A program made the translations under genes and the position numbers. Under the pieces are notes generated by a model. It was not told the origin of the DNA, did no database searches, and saw only the letters and a program-made list of their open reading frames with translations. A stretch of DNA of 64,000 nucleotides from Carposina sasakii (taxonomy: Eukaryota; Arthropoda; Insecta; Lepidoptera; Carposinidae): NCBI GenBank assembly GCA_014607495.2, contig CP053170.1, positions 5,456,001 through 5,520,000 on the forward strand. Direction: 5' to 3'. This document shows positions 59,501 through 64,000 of this stretch, piece after piece. Position 1 is the first letter of the stretch; each line of letters starts with the position of its first letter.

Positions 59501-61421
59501 CCAAGTCGGCCATTTTTTTCCTCGCTAGGTTCAGTTACCTGAAAGTTGTACGTTTTCAGTTTCATAAATCTTTAAGAGTATTAGAAATCAGGTGTCTATC
59601 TTAACAAAACAGTATCGCTATGTATGATCTCAACCTTGGATGGCCCATATCTTCTTATTTACATGAAGTATTTGCTATAGGTCTCTACCTGGATGCTTGT
59701 GGCATTGACGTTCATTCTCGTGCCTTAACCACGTGAACAAGCATTAAAAAGCGGCCAAGTGCGAGTAGGACTCGCCCATGAAGGATTTCGTATGAAAGGT
59801 AAATTACACTTTGCGATTTATGACGTATTAAAAAAACTAATTACTAGATCTCGTTCACACCAATTTTCGGTGGAAATTTGCATGATGATGTACATCATAT
59901 ATTTTTTAGTTTTATCATTCTCCTAGATTAGAAGTTACAGGGGGTGGACACAGATTTTACCACTTTGGAAGTGTCTCTCGCGCAAAATATTCAGTGTAGA
60001 AAAAAAATGATATTAAAAACCTCAATATCATTTTTGAAGACCTATCCATAGATACACCACACGTATGAGTTTGATGAGAAAAAAAGTTTCAGTTCAAAGT
60101 ATGGGGACCCCCTTATTTTTTTTCTATTTTTGTATTAAAATCTTAATGCGGTTCACAGAATACATCTACTTACCAAGTTTCAACAGTGTAGTTTAAGAAT
60201 AGACAGATAGACAGACAAACATGACGAAACTATAAGGATTCCGTTTTTTGCCATTTGGCTACGAAACCCTAAAAAGAGTTATTGGAGGAAATATTGTCGA
60301 TGACAAGTTTACCCTTAATTAACCCTTAATAACCTAGAGTTTCAATTTTGATACCAATCTTTTAAACCGAATGTTCACATTACTATTAGTTTTTTTTTAT
60401 AGGTTGGCTGTTCGTATTTTGAAACGATGTCTACTTTCTCTATGCCCCTTGTATTCTTTAGCTGCTATACTTACTTCAGGGGTAGCTGATTGATGCTTCT
60501 TGTTGTTCTTCTTAGAGGACGTTAGCTTCAGATCCAGCATCTTAGGCAGGTTCTCTCTGACGTGGCTGACGTACTTGGTTCTTCTGTATTTACGAATTTA
60601 TTATGACTACGAATGGATCAGAAAGCATTTATCAAATAATAAGAGTATGGTATTTATGTTCAACCTGTCAAATCATTAAGGCCTGATTCCCACTATGCCG
60701 GACCGGTAGATCTGCCGGAAACCGAACCCCGGACAGAGTGTTCACATTACACTGGATCCCAAAAGAAAATCGAACTCAATGACAAAACGCTCGGTTAAAA
60801 ATGCCGGGTTCGGCAAAAATACCGGACTCGGGATAATGTGAACAGCTTTATACAAATAAATTGTAATACAGCCAGTAGCCCTTCCGGCAGTTTTACCGGC
60901 CCGGCAAATCTGCTGGTTCGGCGTAGTGTGAACCCGCACTTAAGACTCGTCTTGATTTTTCGACGGAGAACTAATTTAGCCAAGCCAGCTAATCAAAAAA
61001 GCAAAAGGGGCGAACGAATTGGCCTAAACGCGTCAAGCAGGCAAAGGCGTATACAAATATAGCATAACAAAAGCAAGCGAAGAGTTAGATATGGAAAGCT
61101 GCACTTTTGGTATCCATTGCAGGCATCAAAACAGCAGGCATCAGTTGTAGTAGCTATACATATAGGATAATGCGTACGCACTCACTTCGCTAACGATCTA
61201 CCTATAAATAGGCAATTACTACAGCAGACAATACGAGTGCTGGTAATACCATCCAAATGTCTAACTCTCCTTAGTCCTAGATGTTCGTCTTACTGGTTAT
61301 GCCGGTCGGTGTTGTCCTTCATAATCATATCGCTGCCGAACACCTTGCGGATGGTGTCGTGGACCTCTCCCTTCTCCCCTGAGGAGCTGCAGATACCAAA
61401 CATGGACCGGAGGACGTTCAT
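31872..61421 (-). CDS. RNF123: E3 ubiquitin-protein ligase RNF123 (KPC1) homologue, complete 34-exon gene
   Basis: Spliced CDS of 4389 nt (1462 codons plus stop). Exons in transcript order: 61421-61294, 60580-60475, 59538-59469, 59194-59052, 57074-56881, 56274-56149, 55354-55204, 54730-54590, 53924-53736, 53479-53327, 52903-52794, 49303-49185, 47686-47580, 47184-47065, 46599-46493, 45598-45491, 44619-44519, 44140-44032, 43516-43369, 43110-43008, 42170-42070, 41338-41189, 40707-40607, 40100-40027, 39297-39139, 38749-38587, 38109-37972, 37889-37816, 37492-37353, 36654-36469, 35971-35801, 34037-33929, 32551-32359, 31968-31872. All junctions are GT-AG and in frame. Landmarks shared with vertebrate RNF123 are GRLGP.., KWMYEV, VGWCT, YAYDGGRVRKWNV, AWAQSNWVLVRFW, LKLCATCFD-like IKLCATCFDL and the RING CTIC..CGHHSC..CFFC. 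In vertebrates RNF123 is the catalytic subunit of the cytosolic KPC complex (with KPC2/UBAC1), ubiquitinating p27Kip1 and processing NF-kappaB1 p105; an insect role is inference. An in-frame TAG lies four codons before the ATG. Confidence 0.95.
32145..32354 (+). repeat. LINE-like 3' end abutting an RNF123 splice donor
   Basis: TATCTGACCGCGGGTATCATAAAAGGCG, CAGCGTGAAAAAACCCCTATGGCAG, then GGGGGAGGACTACGTCCAGC and TGGACTGCAATAGGCTGATGA. Partial copies at 41434-41520, 45145-45190 and 52995-53095. Its end falls four bases from exon 32359-32551. Confidence 0.65.
32643..33278. repeat. TA-flanked inverted-repeat element with GGGGTAATTG motifs
   Basis: Left end TAGGGGAAAGTGGGGTATTTGGGAAC; right end, reverse-complemented, TAGGGGAAGGTGGGGTAATTGAGAAC. 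GGGGTAATTG recurs inside at 32853 and 32895. TA at both tips suggests a TA-targeting (Tc1/mariner-like) element, with no ORF left. Confidence 0.65.
34196..34455. repeat. Foldback family B, best-preserved copy
   Basis: A 260-bp near-perfect palindrome, CAGGGTGTAACAAAAAGGGT ... ACCCTTTTTGTTACACCCTG, flanked by TATA on both sides. Arms of ~120 bp share AGCCCACTGTAGAGAACCTATCCA and its complement. Confidence 0.9.
34975..35225 (-). mobile_element. Non-autonomous Helitron, reverse copy
   Basis: CTAGTGGGCGACCGCGACTCCG at the left is the complement of a ...CGGTCGCCCACTAG Helitron end. The body (AAATTATCCGGGATAAAA, GTAGCCTATATGTTAA, AATCGGTTCCGTCG) matches the reverse of the other copies. The distal TC end is not clear. 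Terminal fragments also occur at 36262-36400, 41068-41130 and 51886-51952. Confidence 0.6.
35645..35790 (+). repeat. Dispersed repeat S, next to RNF123 exon 31
   Basis: AACTCGGGCATTCTCTCAGGCG, TGCTAAACGTGGCTGTGTGATCTCC, TTTATGATCCTG and CCCTATTTCGGGAACACGGCCG. It ends within about 10-15 bp of the exon left edge at 35801. Confidence 0.65.
35801..53924 (-). CDS. RNF123: RNF123 exons 9-31: helical central region
   Basis: Residues 354-1330, the long alpha-helical middle. Recognisable blocks: LDLLWTFLDEAALCDIFEH (exon 10), KKSWWQRPTP (12), LEFLLILLDN..IFLEKFRRYVMDN (14), IDGELDFYNVDRLGGVLPFL (16), the KKEIMENILKELERSKSVYE helix (21), MAWVIGAVWTKQRQAELSRH (22), SLFAFVPEYHVDAM (25), ATQPVTMRAIEKVP (26), PYQNRAWAQSNWVLVRFW (27), FLNSLLSQLNWAFSEFI (29), IKLCATCFDLYHGLARALEM (30). 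Exons 23-24 (40707-40607, 40100-40027) encode a Ser/Pro-rich linker (SPPSPTSRAVTPRIG) much longer than in human RNF123. Exon 31 (35971-35801) is GC-rich, with an Arg/Gly run. Confidence 0.9.
36830..37046. repeat. 217-bp MITE with ~60-bp arms and TTTAA duplication
   Basis: GGCTCGAGCACACCGGATGC opens and GCATCCGGTGTGCTCGAGCC closes it, with TTTAA at 36825-36829 and 37047-37051. Arms are rich in alternating purine-pyrimidine (GCGTGCACGT, ACGTACACGTAC). No ORF. Confidence 0.88.
40128..40345 (+). repeat. Dispersed repeat S
   Basis: TGATGCGCGGCTTCACTAAAATACATCG, TTCCGTGCTTGTCG, CGTTCTCTCAGCAATAAGCTAGCAACTTG and GCAAAGCGTACC follow the family order. Confidence 0.6.
40764..40863. repeat. Foldback family B, right half
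   Basis: TTAACATGTGATTTAGAGTCTAAAATTTTGTG through CCCTTCTGTTACACCCTG matches the right arm of 34196-34455. Confidence 0.7.
41839..42061. mobile_element. hAT-type MITE inserted exactly at the donor of RNF123 exon 21
   Basis: Ends TAGGGAATGCAAATCTCGCG and, reverse-complemented, TAGGGGATGCAATCTCGATC, with repeated CGCGAGATC. Perfect 8-bp duplication TTCCTTAC at 41831-41838 and 42062-42069, the hAT signature. On the gene strand the duplication reads GTAAGGAA and is the first 8 nt of the intron after exon 42170-42070. Confidence 0.88.
42401..42873. repeat. Family D (CAGGGT..GTGACAGCCAGGC), full copy
   Basis: CAGGGTATGGGTGACAGCCAGGCAAAT at the left and ATTTGCCTGGTTGTCACAAACACCCTG at the right form terminal inverted repeats. 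Other copies: 50052-50521 and 26803-27195 (truncated). Confidence 0.8.
43674..43908 (+). repeat. Dispersed repeat S, full-length copy
   Basis: CTGTGCTGATGCAG.., CATGCACGTCGTAAGAGTCGACTAAGG, CCACGCTAGACGTGGCTGTGGGC, TTAATGATCCTGCAGTTCTGGC, CCCTATTTCGGGAACATAGCCGTGTG. Confidence 0.7.
45634..45769. repeat. MITE family E
   Basis: CCTAGCATGACCACGCATCGTGGATATC at the left and TTTCGCAGGTCATGCTAG at the right. Confidence 0.75.
45897..46267. repeat. Family C (CAGGATGATTTTTGGTCGTCAACG), full copy
   Basis: Left end CAGGATGATTTTTGGTCGTC; right end GGCCACAAAAAAACACCCTG. Diagnostic internal blocks: AAATATTAGGGTCCAAAGTTGAG and GACGCGCGTAGCA. Other copies: 50527-50900, 55563-55930, 18524-19049. Confidence 0.8.
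46300..46415 (-). repeat. Dispersed repeat S, reverse fragment
   Basis: AAATTATCTGTGACAAGCTACTAGC, GAGAGAATATCCGAGTTCCTTAG and GACTTTTACGACATCGAGGGAAG are the reverse of the family core. Another forward fragment is at 47243-47345. Confidence 0.55.
47357..47505. repeat. MITE family E, reverse copy
   Basis: CCTAGCATGACCTGCGAG at the left, ATCCACGATGCGTGGTC at the right, with the GTTGAATTTTGTAT and CGATATCC blocks reversed relative to 45634-45769. Confidence 0.7.
47825..48093. repeat. Foldback family A, complete copy with TGTGG duplication
   Basis: GCATAGAGGAATAAGATGT at the left pairs with ACATCTTAATCCTCTATGC at the right. TGTGG flanks both ends (47820-47824, 48094-48098). Arms of ~115 bp pair with few mismatches; the centre is an AATGTAGTACATT palindrome. 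Confidence 0.88.
49558..49872. repeat. GC-rich CGTCCGTGG repeat element
   Basis: Contrasts sharply with its AT-rich surroundings. CGGTCCGTG, GTCCGTGGTAAT.GCAGAC and CGCACCGTGGGATAG recur in direct and inverted order (GGACCGTGGG, CCGTGGCGGTGCG). A second member is at 51730-51850. The overlapping small ORFs are not genes. Confidence 0.65.
50052..50521. repeat. Family D, full copy
   Basis: CAGGGTGTTTGTGACAGCCAGGC at the left and GCCTGGCTGTCACACACACCTTG at the right. Confidence 0.75.
50527..50900. repeat. Family C copy, abutting a family D copy
   Basis: GGGTGATTTTTGGTCGTCAACG to GGCAACGAAAAAACATCCTG; only about 5 bp separate it from the family D copy on the left and 4 bp from a family B half on the right. 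Confidence 0.75.
50905..51062. repeat. Foldback family B, left half
   Basis: CAGGGTGTAACAAAAAGGTTATG through GGAATTTTCATACAATCTTGAAA; the right arm is absent. Confidence 0.7.
51210..51475. repeat. Large palindrome, family P
   Basis: Left arm CCCACCACCGGGCCCTACACCCTCCACTGA and TCATAACTGCGAAAACAGGCACTTGCACTAA; right arm is the complement (TTAGTGCAAGTGCCTGTTTTCGCAGTTATGA, GTGGAGGGTGTAGGGCCCGGTGGTGGG). Arms ~110 bp with a ~45-bp loop. Related single arms: 17165-17265, 56665-56835, 57735-57890, 58010-58090. Confidence 0.85.
51730..51850. repeat. GC-rich CGTCCGTGG repeat, second copy
   Basis: ACCACGGACGGGCACGCACCGTGGGATAG followed by CGTCCGTGGTGCGCG and GCATCACGGACCGT; the same motif set as 49558-49872. 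Confidence 0.6.
51970..52357. repeat. Family F (AGACAACTTTGTTC..ATACCTCGTATTC) copy
   Basis: AATACCTCGTATTCTTTGTAAC at the left is mirrored by GTTACAAAGAATACGAGGTATT at the right, ending CTTTTTACATCCTG. A second copy is at 62945-63376. The layout resembles family C (GGGAA..CC blocks, then ..TCCAAAGTT). Confidence 0.75.
52673..52746 (+). repeat. tRNA-like SINE head or tRNA relic
   Basis: GTGGCTTAGTGGTTATAGC (A-box-like) and GTGGGTTCGATTCCCAC (B box in a 5-bp T-stem). The acceptor and anticodon stems do not pair, so it is not a functional tRNA. No SINE body is recognisable downstream. Confidence 0.45.
54088..54321 (+). mobile_element. Non-autonomous Helitron
   Basis: A|TCCTGCTAATATTATAAACG ... 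GAAGTCACGGGCGTCCACTAG|T; nearly identical over its length to 17277-17509, including ATTTGGTATGGAGTTAGCTG. Confidence 0.82.
54590..54730 (-). CDS. RNF123: RNF123 exon 8: Ser-rich, not recognisable in vertebrate RNF123
   Basis: 47 codons, phase 0 on both sides, encoding AKSESSRAGEEE.. and SSNSMYSPRSSPH. The stretch is Ser/Pro-rich and probably disordered. I could not place it on the vertebrate protein. As a symmetric exon of 141 bases it could be skipped without a frame change. Confidence 0.8.
55204..61421 (-). CDS. RNF123: RNF123 exons 1-7: N-terminus and SPRY domain
   Basis: Residues 1-306. Exons 1-2 encode the N-terminus (MNVLRSMFG.. and YVSHVRENLPKMLDLKL, which resembles the vertebrate LPEHLDQLL segment). 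The SPRY domain runs from exon 3 (GRLGPKIVVFDAST, 59538-59469) through exons 4 (59194-59052), 5 (57074-56881), 6 (56274-56149) and 7 (55354-55204), about residues 86-275. It includes KWMYEVQLGTKGIMQ, VGWCTSSCTFSMDTGVGD, SYAYDGGRVRKWNV, DLDKGTLEYYR, GLAYFPAVS and YPVEGYNPLQTPP. SPRY domains bind protein partners or substrates. The exon 6 donor is GTAATG after ..PF-GT; it was chosen because it alone keeps the frame into exon 7. Confidence 0.93.
55563..55930. repeat. Family C, full copy
   Basis: CAGGGTGATTTTTGGTCGTCAACG to GGTGGCAACGAAAAAACATCCTG, flanked by TA. Confidence 0.8.
56665..56835. repeat. Palindrome family P, single arm
   Basis: ATTCGGAAGTTCAAATTTTCAATCG, CCCACCACCGGGCCCTACACCCTC, then AGAAGCCAGATTCAAGCACC. 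A closely similar arm is at 57735-57890 and an inverted one at 58010-58090, together forming a split palindrome around 57890-58010. Confidence 0.65.
57735..58090. repeat. Palindrome family P, two arms with a ~120-bp spacer
   Basis: Left arm: TTCTATATTGAGGGATCGCCCGCCACCGGGCCC; right arm: GGGCCCGGTGGCGGGCGATCCCTCAATAGAG. The spacer holds AAGCCAGATCCAAGCACCTAGCATGC and AATTAAAATTTTAATCGACATATG, then TTAGTTTAGTTTGAGTTAG. 58090-59050 contains nothing else I can assign. Confidence 0.7.
59751..60262 (+). repeat. GCGGCCAAGTGCGAGT-type dispersed element
   Basis: Starts AAAAGCGGCCAAGTGCGAGT, contains GACTCGCCCATGAAGGATTTCG, and ends ATTCCGTTTTTTGCCATTTGGCTACGAAACCCTAAAAA. Elements with GCGGCCAAGTGCGAGTCGGAC at one end and a TACGGAACCCTA end are widespread in arthropods (from memory); class not assigned. 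Confidence 0.6.
60679..60945. repeat. MITE with CCGG-rich inverted ends
   Basis: Left GGCCTGATTCCCACTATGCCGGACCGG; right, reverse-complemented, GTGCGGGTTCACACTACGCCGAACCAG. CCGGCAGTTTTACCGG/CCGGTAGATCTGCCGG lie inside. TAAG precedes the left end and CTTA follows the right. Confidence 0.65.
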
Positions 61422-61439
61422 TGGGCGCTCGTACTATCT

Positions 61440-62944
61440 ATAAGAATAATGTCATGAAATAGGGCATAAGTTACAGCTAAAGCTTTGGTCTTCTGGGATA
61501 GCGTTGCCGTCATGAAGCGCCTTTCAAGGAACATTTCTTTCCCATAATATACTACCATGAGGAAGGTCTAAGGGCGGGGAGGACTTTGGCAAGAAGTGGA
61601 AAACACTATAAACAGGCTATTAGAATACAAAACTTTGCAGAATATTATGTAGTCTCGATCTATTGTGTAGGAAATAGGCTGTATAATCAGATCTTCCTGC
61701 TTGAACTACATAAGCTCCAAATCATAGTCTAATTTTGATTCACTATTTTAAATCCTTTCTACTAATCAATTCGCATAACAATAAAACTACATAATAACAT
61801 ATAAATTACTTACAAAGCTGGTAATAAAATAAATAAACTTTCTAAAACAGCTCCGACATTTTCTGTCAGTGACACTAAATGACAATGACATACATTTGAC
61901 AGAATTATGTCATTCATTACAACTAGGCCAAAAGAATCTTTTGTTAAAGTTGTTATTAAACCCTCTTTGTGTTCAAAATATATAATACACACTATTCCCG
62001 AAAAGGGGATAACGAGTACTTCAGGATCAAAAAGGAGATCCCACAGGCACGTTTAGCATATCGGGGGCAGATGTAAATGATCAGTGACAAGTTAGCTAGT
62101 TAGCCTGAGAGAACGCCACTGAGTTCCTTCGTCGTCAGCCTATTGCAGGCCACTGCTGGACGTAGGCCTCCCCCAGTGTACGCCACATGGCTCGATCTCC
62201 CGTTTTTGCCATCCAGTCACTACCAGTCGTCCTCTTTAAGTCATCGGTCCATCTGGCCGGTAGGCGCCCAACGCTACGCTAGCCGAGGCGCGGTCTCCAT
62301 TCGAGAAACTGAGTTACTTAGTCAACGACAAATCGTACGACATGCATGGAAGGAGATGTAGCTGATGTATTATAGTAAGGAATATGTATGAGAATCTGCA
62401 AAAGCAGTGTAATTTCGATTGTCCCTTATATTTATGGTGTCTGTTATCATCACATTATAGGTACTTCCATGGAAATGTCTAAAGAATCGTAATAACAGTA
62501 GCAGCCTAGGTCACATGTAATCCCTAAGAAAATCGGCCACGTGCCATATTAAAAAGTAGTCAGAAAGATCTAGAAAAAGTTAGGTACTTACCTCAACGCA
62601 CTGAATTTTTTTTTAGTTAATAGAAAATTCATTCTGATATGTGTTGGTATAATAAATACCTATGTATGTAGTACAGACTAGTATTTATTTTTATGCTGAA
62701 GTATTCCTGTAAATATTTTGTTTTCAAGTGTTGTCGACGCGTCTAATAGTTTACAAACTGTCTGACCTTGGCACTACACTTTAGATGTTATTTGGACAAT
62801 CTAGATCTGTGATTCTCAAACTTTCCCTGAAAATATCTTGATTAGTAGATATCATTCAAGCTACTGTGACTAGTCAGGCAGGTACCTACTATATAGGTAA
62901 GTAAGCATATTTTCCAAAAATGCCCCGGGTGTCTATGACCTATA
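61440..62944. other. 5' flank of RNF123, no gene recognised
   Basis: Upstream of the RNF123 start. Contains repeat S in reverse (61988-62135), a LINE-like end (62133-62285), and otherwise nothing assignable. The 5' UTR exon and promoter could be here or beyond the window. No TATA box or CpG cluster stands out. Confidence 0.5.
62133..62285 (+). repeat. LINE-like 3' end
   Basis: CAGCCTATTGCAGGCCACTGCTGGACGTAGGCCTCCCCCAG, CATGGCTCGATCTCCCG, CATCTGGCCGGTAGGCG and CCAACGCTACGCT, matching 29513-29620 and, in reverse, 32300-32354. Confidence 0.6.
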
Positions 62945-63376
62945 CTAGGTGTAAAAAGACAACTTTGTTCGTTTAATACCTCGTATTCTTTGTAACACCA
63001 CGATCATTTTTTTCTATGGAAGCACCCCTGGGAAACCACGGGTTTCCATGATATTGAGGTCCAAAGTTACATTAATATTAGCATTTTTTTACATAAATCC
63101 ATCTGAAATCGGTTATTAAACATTTTTTTTTCAAAGATACCATGTCATAATGTTAAAATGTTAGTTTAGTAGGTACATTTGTACTTTGCGCATCGAACAA
63201 ATACATTGCTTGCCAGTGACGTGATTAAATTCATCTAAGTTGCTTGCAATAAATTTTCATTTTGTTTTCATAATTTTTTTGTCATTTCCCAGTGTTGGTT
63301 CCATAGAAAAAAATTATCGTTACCTTACAAAGAATACGAGGTATTAAAAAAACAACGTTGTCTTTTTACATCCTGT
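62945..63376. repeat. Family F, full copy
   Basis: TAAAAAGACAACTTTGTTCG at the left pairs with CAACGTTGTCTTTTTACATCCTG at the right; ATACCTCGTATTCTTTGTAAC and its complement lie inside. Confidence 0.75.
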
Positions 63377-63599
63377 ATACCTAACTTATACTATATCTAA
63401 ACACGTTGTAAGTAGGGTTCCCTCTATCTTGCTTTATAGCTCTGCCATTTTGAGAAGCTCTGGAAGTTATTTTTTCTAGTTTTAGGGTTCACAACAATAT
63501 CATGAAACAAAAGTTCGGCTATTGTTTGACCTAATAATTAAAATAGAGTATCTACAGTCTTACCAAGATCTCTATATTCTTCTCTAAGGACAAAGTATT

Positions 63600-63745
63600 T
63601 CTCGATCGAACCGACAGAGATTCGTTCGTCACCGACACGTTTGCTCCATCGACATTTTTGCGCGTTCGTCAAGTCACGTGATGAAGTCTGACCGTCTATT
63701 GATGGGGAGTGTTGCGACAACGAATGTCGATGCCAAACGATATTA
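63600..63745 (-). repeat. Dispersed repeat with TTTGGCATCGACATTCGT (reverse of 9098-9238 family)
   Basis: On the minus strand: TTTGGCATCGACATTCGT, CACGTGACTTGACGAACGCG, GATGGAGCAAACGTGTCGGTGACGAACG. It underlies most of an 83-codon ORF (63538-63789) that is therefore not called as a gene. 63377-63537 and 63746-64000 contain nothing recognised. Confidence 0.55.
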
Positions 63746-64000
63746 CGATTTCCAAGCACCCAGGACAAAGTTTGATACACGGAATTCATAGAAAATTCGC
63801 AATCTTTGCTTACATTCTGTGTAGTTGTGTAAATGTTTTACCCTTGACAGTTATTGCAGGGTCGGGTCTTCGTGAAAATTACAGACATAGACACTAACAA
63901 ACCTAATAAATATCCTTGTTTATTTAATTAAGTTCTCATGATTGACTAACATTAAAGGCGCACGATAACATAAGTCTTATACATATACGATTTCTATTAA

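Noticed and set aside
63538..63789. 83-codon minus-strand ORF ending at a GTAAGA donor, as a possible first exon of RNF123
   Set aside because: Its phase does not fit the acceptors before the RNF123 start (an in-frame stop results), and most of it is a dispersed repeat also present at 9098-9238.
1..64000. CRISPR array, bacterial operon or prophage
   Set aside because: No regularly spaced repeats or Shine-Dalgarno-type operons; introns and poly(A) signals show a eukaryotic nuclear genome.

Overview
This window is nuclear DNA of an insect, most likely a moth or butterfly (Lepidoptera). It is AT-rich, has spliced genes with GT-AG introns of 80 bp to several kb, uses AATAAA poly(A) signals, and is dense with typical lepidopteran repeats: Helitron copies ending in CTAG, tRNA-headed SINEs, GATGAT-tailed LINE 3' ends and many short inverted-repeat elements. 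The lepidopteran assignment rests on recognising these repeat types by eye.

Three protein genes account for essentially all convincing coding sequence. (1) 1620-5104, plus strand: the large 3'-terminal exon of a C2H2 zinc-finger protein whose upstream exons are not found here. (2) 11186-30576, plus strand: a complete 23-exon fibrillar-associated (collagen IX-like) collagen gene of 703 codons, with signal peptide, thrombospondin N-terminal-like/laminin-G-like domain, interrupted Gly-X-Y helices and a short cysteine-containing tail. (3) 61421-31872, minus strand: a complete 34-exon RNF123/KPC1 homologue (E3 ubiquitin ligase; SPRY domain near the N-terminus, RING finger at the C-terminus) of 1462 codons. 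Genes 2 and 3 converge; their stop codons are about 1.3 kb apart. Every exon junction in both models was checked for GT-AG (on the correct strand) and reading-frame continuity. The genes share no obvious function: one is probably nuclear, one extracellular, one cytosolic.

The rest is intergenic and intronic DNA built largely from transposable elements. 1-1619 holds part of one foldback element and a second complete one. 5105-11185 is intergenic, with several mobile-element remnants. Collagen intron 13 (19897-27218) carries a nested insertion: a SINE split at 20168/26263 by a 6.1 kb segment flanked by a 10-bp duplication. That segment contains an orphan THAP exon, a transposon with a 623-aa DDE/DDD-like transposase, and a PIF/Harbinger derivative. 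The RNF123 introns contain at least eight short-element families, including one hAT-type MITE whose 8-bp target duplication is the splice donor of exon 21. 61440-64000 holds only repeats and no convincing promoter or gene.

The most interesting observations are: the duplicated splice donor at the hAT MITE; the three-layer nested insertion; end-to-end arrays of different element families that share CAGGGTG/CACCCTG termini; and a recurring short LxxLxxxG-hydrophobic-x-I-K motif in the zinc-finger protein.
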